In this document: one piece after another, positions 5,892-7,252 of the stretch
Numbering within the stretch: the first letter of the stretch is position 1
Layout of the letters: each line of letters begins with the position of its first letter
Source: an uncultured Clostridia bacterium
GTDB lineage: Bacteria; Bacillota; Clostridia; Lachnospirales; Lachnospiraceae
Assembly: GCA_947178015.1 (NCBI GenBank)
Contig: CAMWWW010000110.1
Span: 1 to 7,252 of the forward strand
DNA: 7,252 nucleotides
Direction of reading: 5' to 3'
Notes under the pieces: generated by a model
Told to the model about the DNA's origin: nothing
Databases searched by the model: none
The model's input: only the letters and a program-made list of their open reading frames with translations
Program-made: the position numbers and the translations under genes

Positions 5892-6404
5892 TCATTTATG
5901 ATCGAAAAATGAATTTTTCTCTACTGCATACCATAAATAAAATTCATGATATTTTTTTATTCCTATATTTTCAATTTTCACTGGTGGAAATTTCACTCTT
6001 TTATAATTATTTTTTTCATAAAATCTAATCGCTCTTCTATTTTCTTTTGCCACATACCAATATATTTTCTTCAGTTTTATTTGCTCAAATCCAATCTTTA
6101 ATATTTCATTCATTGCATATGCCGCATACCCCTTCCCCATGGCAGCTTTGCGAACAACGATTGCAAATTCTGCTGTACCTTCTATTTTATTTTTTAAGCT
6201 TACCGTACCCATATAGGTATCCTCTTCATCCACAACCGCCATATGAAGACAATTTCTATTGCTGGAGCTTTCTTCAATAAATTCCATACAGTCCTCAATT
6301 GTATTATCTAAAAAATTTGTACAAAACATTTCGACAATAGAACTATCATGCATCCATTCTAACATAAAACAAGCATCTTTTTCTTCCAGTTTTCTCAATT
6401 TCAT
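5892..6404 (-). CDS. GNAT family N-acetyltransferase
   Basis: This 170-residue protein has the single-domain GNAT fold that moves an acetyl group from acetyl-CoA to an amine. The best marker is the acetyl-CoA-binding motif A region, R-K-A-A-M-G-K-G-Y-A (85-94), followed by a helix and the KIYWYVAKENRRAIRFYEKNNYKRV-type end of the fold (shown by AKENRRAIRFYEK), where the Asn and the R-A-I-x-F-Y-E-K segment are typical. It resembles the RimJ/RimL group in layout. The ATG at 6404 has AGGGAG 7 nt upstream. It follows a polysaccharide flippase gene on the same strand after 152 bp, so acetylation of an amino-sugar precursor is possible, but the sequence does not show the substrate. The coding sequence is AT-rich compared with the pyr operon. 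Confidence 0.85.
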   Translation of the reverse strand: MKLRKLEEKDACFMLEWMHDSSIVEMFCTNFLDNTIEDCMEFIEESSSNRNCLHMAVVDEEDTYMGTVSLKNKIEGTAEFAIVVRKAAMGKGYAAYAMNEILKIGFEQIKLKKIYWYVAKENRRAIRFYEKNNYKRVKFPPVKIENIGIKKYHEFYLWYAVEKNSFFDHK

Positions 6405-6556
6405 TTCTCTTCTCCCTATTTATTTCGTCATTTTATGCTTCTTCATGAATCATTATATATTTGTCTCTTCTTTGTTTCTAAATAAATCTTTGATAAATAT
6501 AAACCAATAATTTCTAAGCTTAAAAGAATTAACGATTCTGCCTTGCTAAATATCCC
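6405..6556. other. Spacer between flippase and GNAT genes
   Basis: This is a 152-bp AT-rich gap holding the GNAT ribosome binding site (AGGGAG, near 6412-6417) and a possible -10 box. I see no hairpin with a T-run behind the flippase stop, so transcription may continue into the GNAT gene. Confidence 0.4.
6452..6457 (-). promoter_or_regulatory. Possible -10 box for the GNAT gene
   Basis: On the minus strand this is an exact TATAAT in the 152-bp gap before the GNAT gene, about 48 bp ahead of its ATG. No good -35 is seen at 16-18 bp, and the gap is AT-rich enough for chance matches. The 152-bp gap itself makes a separate promoter reasonable. Confidence 0.25.
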
Positions 6557-7252
6557 TTAAAAAAACCGTTTTCCCATATTTACTATATACTGAAATTCCT
6601 TTGTTTTTCTAAAAATAACGATAATAGACAAATTAGGAACAACTATCACTAAAAGCAATTTTATTAAAAATCCCCAAATTCCATTACAAGTCACAAACCA
6701 AGTAGTTACAGAATAAAGCATTATATAAATTCCCAACGTAACCATAATATATCTGCTATACCGAATAAAATACTCCTGTAAATCCGCATCCAGCCCATAC
6801 TTAAATAATACTCTGGGTTCTATCCAAAAGCATGTAAGCAATGTACTGGCTGTTGTTCCAATAAATACTCCTGCCGGACCAAATATATATGCCATTAAAA
6901 TAGACGCCGACAAATTAATGATACATTCTGGAACAGGCATAAATTTATAATATTGCATCAAGCCATACGCTGTATCAAACGTCATTACTGTCTGACGCAT
7001 CCCCTTTAATAAAAAATTAATGACAAGAAAAATAACACAAAAATTTGTCATAATATATTCCCTGCCCAGCCAGATTTGCATTGTTGATTGAAGCAAGATT
7101 CCAAGCGCAATGGCACAAAAAGAATACAACCAATAATTAATAAAAAAAATAATATAAAAAATTTCCTTCTGCTTTCTTTTATCGGTATCTGCCCTTAGAT
7201 TTCCGATACTAGCCGCTACAGATTGAAAAAACTGATTTAATATACTTTCAAT
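6557..7252 (-). CDS. Oligosaccharide (Wzx-like) flippase, C-terminal part, truncated by window edge
   Basis: The reading frame is open to the right edge, and 231 codons are visible before the TAA at 6559-6557. At the edge it reads ...QSVAASIGNLRAD, a loop I recognise from MOP/polysaccharide-synthase-type flippases, followed by long hydrophobic segments and the GPAGVFIGTTAS motif before further membrane segments. These proteins move lipid-linked oligosaccharide repeat units across the cytoplasmic membrane for capsule, exopolysaccharide or cell-wall glycan assembly. Roughly half of a normal protein of about 480 residues is seen, ending with a short basic tail (KRFF). A TTG at 7129 could look like a start, but the frame and the family similarity continue upstream, so it is internal. 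The gene is AT-rich, as is usual for such clusters. Confidence 0.85.
   Translation of the reverse strand: MESILNQFFQSVAASIGNLRADTDKRKQKEIFYIIFFINYWLYSFCAIALGILLQSTMQIWLGREYIMTNFCVIFLVINFLLKGMRQTVMTFDTAYGLMQYYKFMPVPECIINLSASILMAYIFGPAGVFIGTTASTLLTCFWIEPRVLFKYGLDADLQEYFIRYSRYIMVTLGIYIMLYSVTTWFVTCNGIWGFLIKLLLVIVVPNLSIIVIFRKTKEFQYIVNMGKRFF

Noticed and set aside
7127..7129. TTG at 7129 as the start of the flippase gene
   Set aside because: The frame stays open to 7252 and the upstream residues continue flippase similarity (SIGNLRAD), so this is an internal Leu codon.

Overview
The window looks like a chromosomal segment of a gut-type Clostridia bacterium, most likely Lachnospiraceae. This is inferred from the class 1B (PyrK/PyrD) dihydroorotate dehydrogenase, the type I dihydroorotase, strong GGAGG-type ribosome binding sites, and an Rpn/PD-(D/E)XK protein of a kind common in that family. 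No rRNA, tRNA, CRISPR array or complete insertion sequence was seen.

Layout. Bases 1-520 (minus) hold the membrane-embedded N-terminal part of an LTA-synthase-like protein that runs off the left edge. Bases 580-4494 (minus) hold a compact pyrimidine operon transcribed pyrC, pyrF, pyrK, pyrD, with gaps of 19-21 bp and a pyrK/pyrD stop-start overlap. It covers dihydroorotate formation, its oxidation to orotate, and OMP decarboxylation; pyrE and pyrB are not in the window. Bases 4495-4698 are a divergent promoter region. Bases 4699-5697 (plus) hold an Rpn-family putative nuclease gene, followed by a perfect 16-bp hairpin. Bases 5751-5891 have no convincing gene. Bases 5892-7252 are visibly AT-rich and encode, on the minus strand, the C-terminal part of a polysaccharide (Wzx-like) flippase and then a GNAT acetyltransferase; this looks like the end of a surface-polysaccharide cluster.

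The most interesting structure is around the Rpn gene. An exact 12-bp inverted repeat brackets it: the left copy lies 2 bp beyond the pyr -35 box and the right copy ends exactly on the Rpn stop codon. The bracketed unit contains the gene's own predicted promoter, whose -35 box starts inside the left repeat. The two divergent promoters share an identical 10-bp extended -10 sequence in inverted orientation. This suggests a self-contained, possibly mobile or duplicated unit beside the housekeeping pyr promoter. Mobility is an inference, since no target-site duplication is visible.
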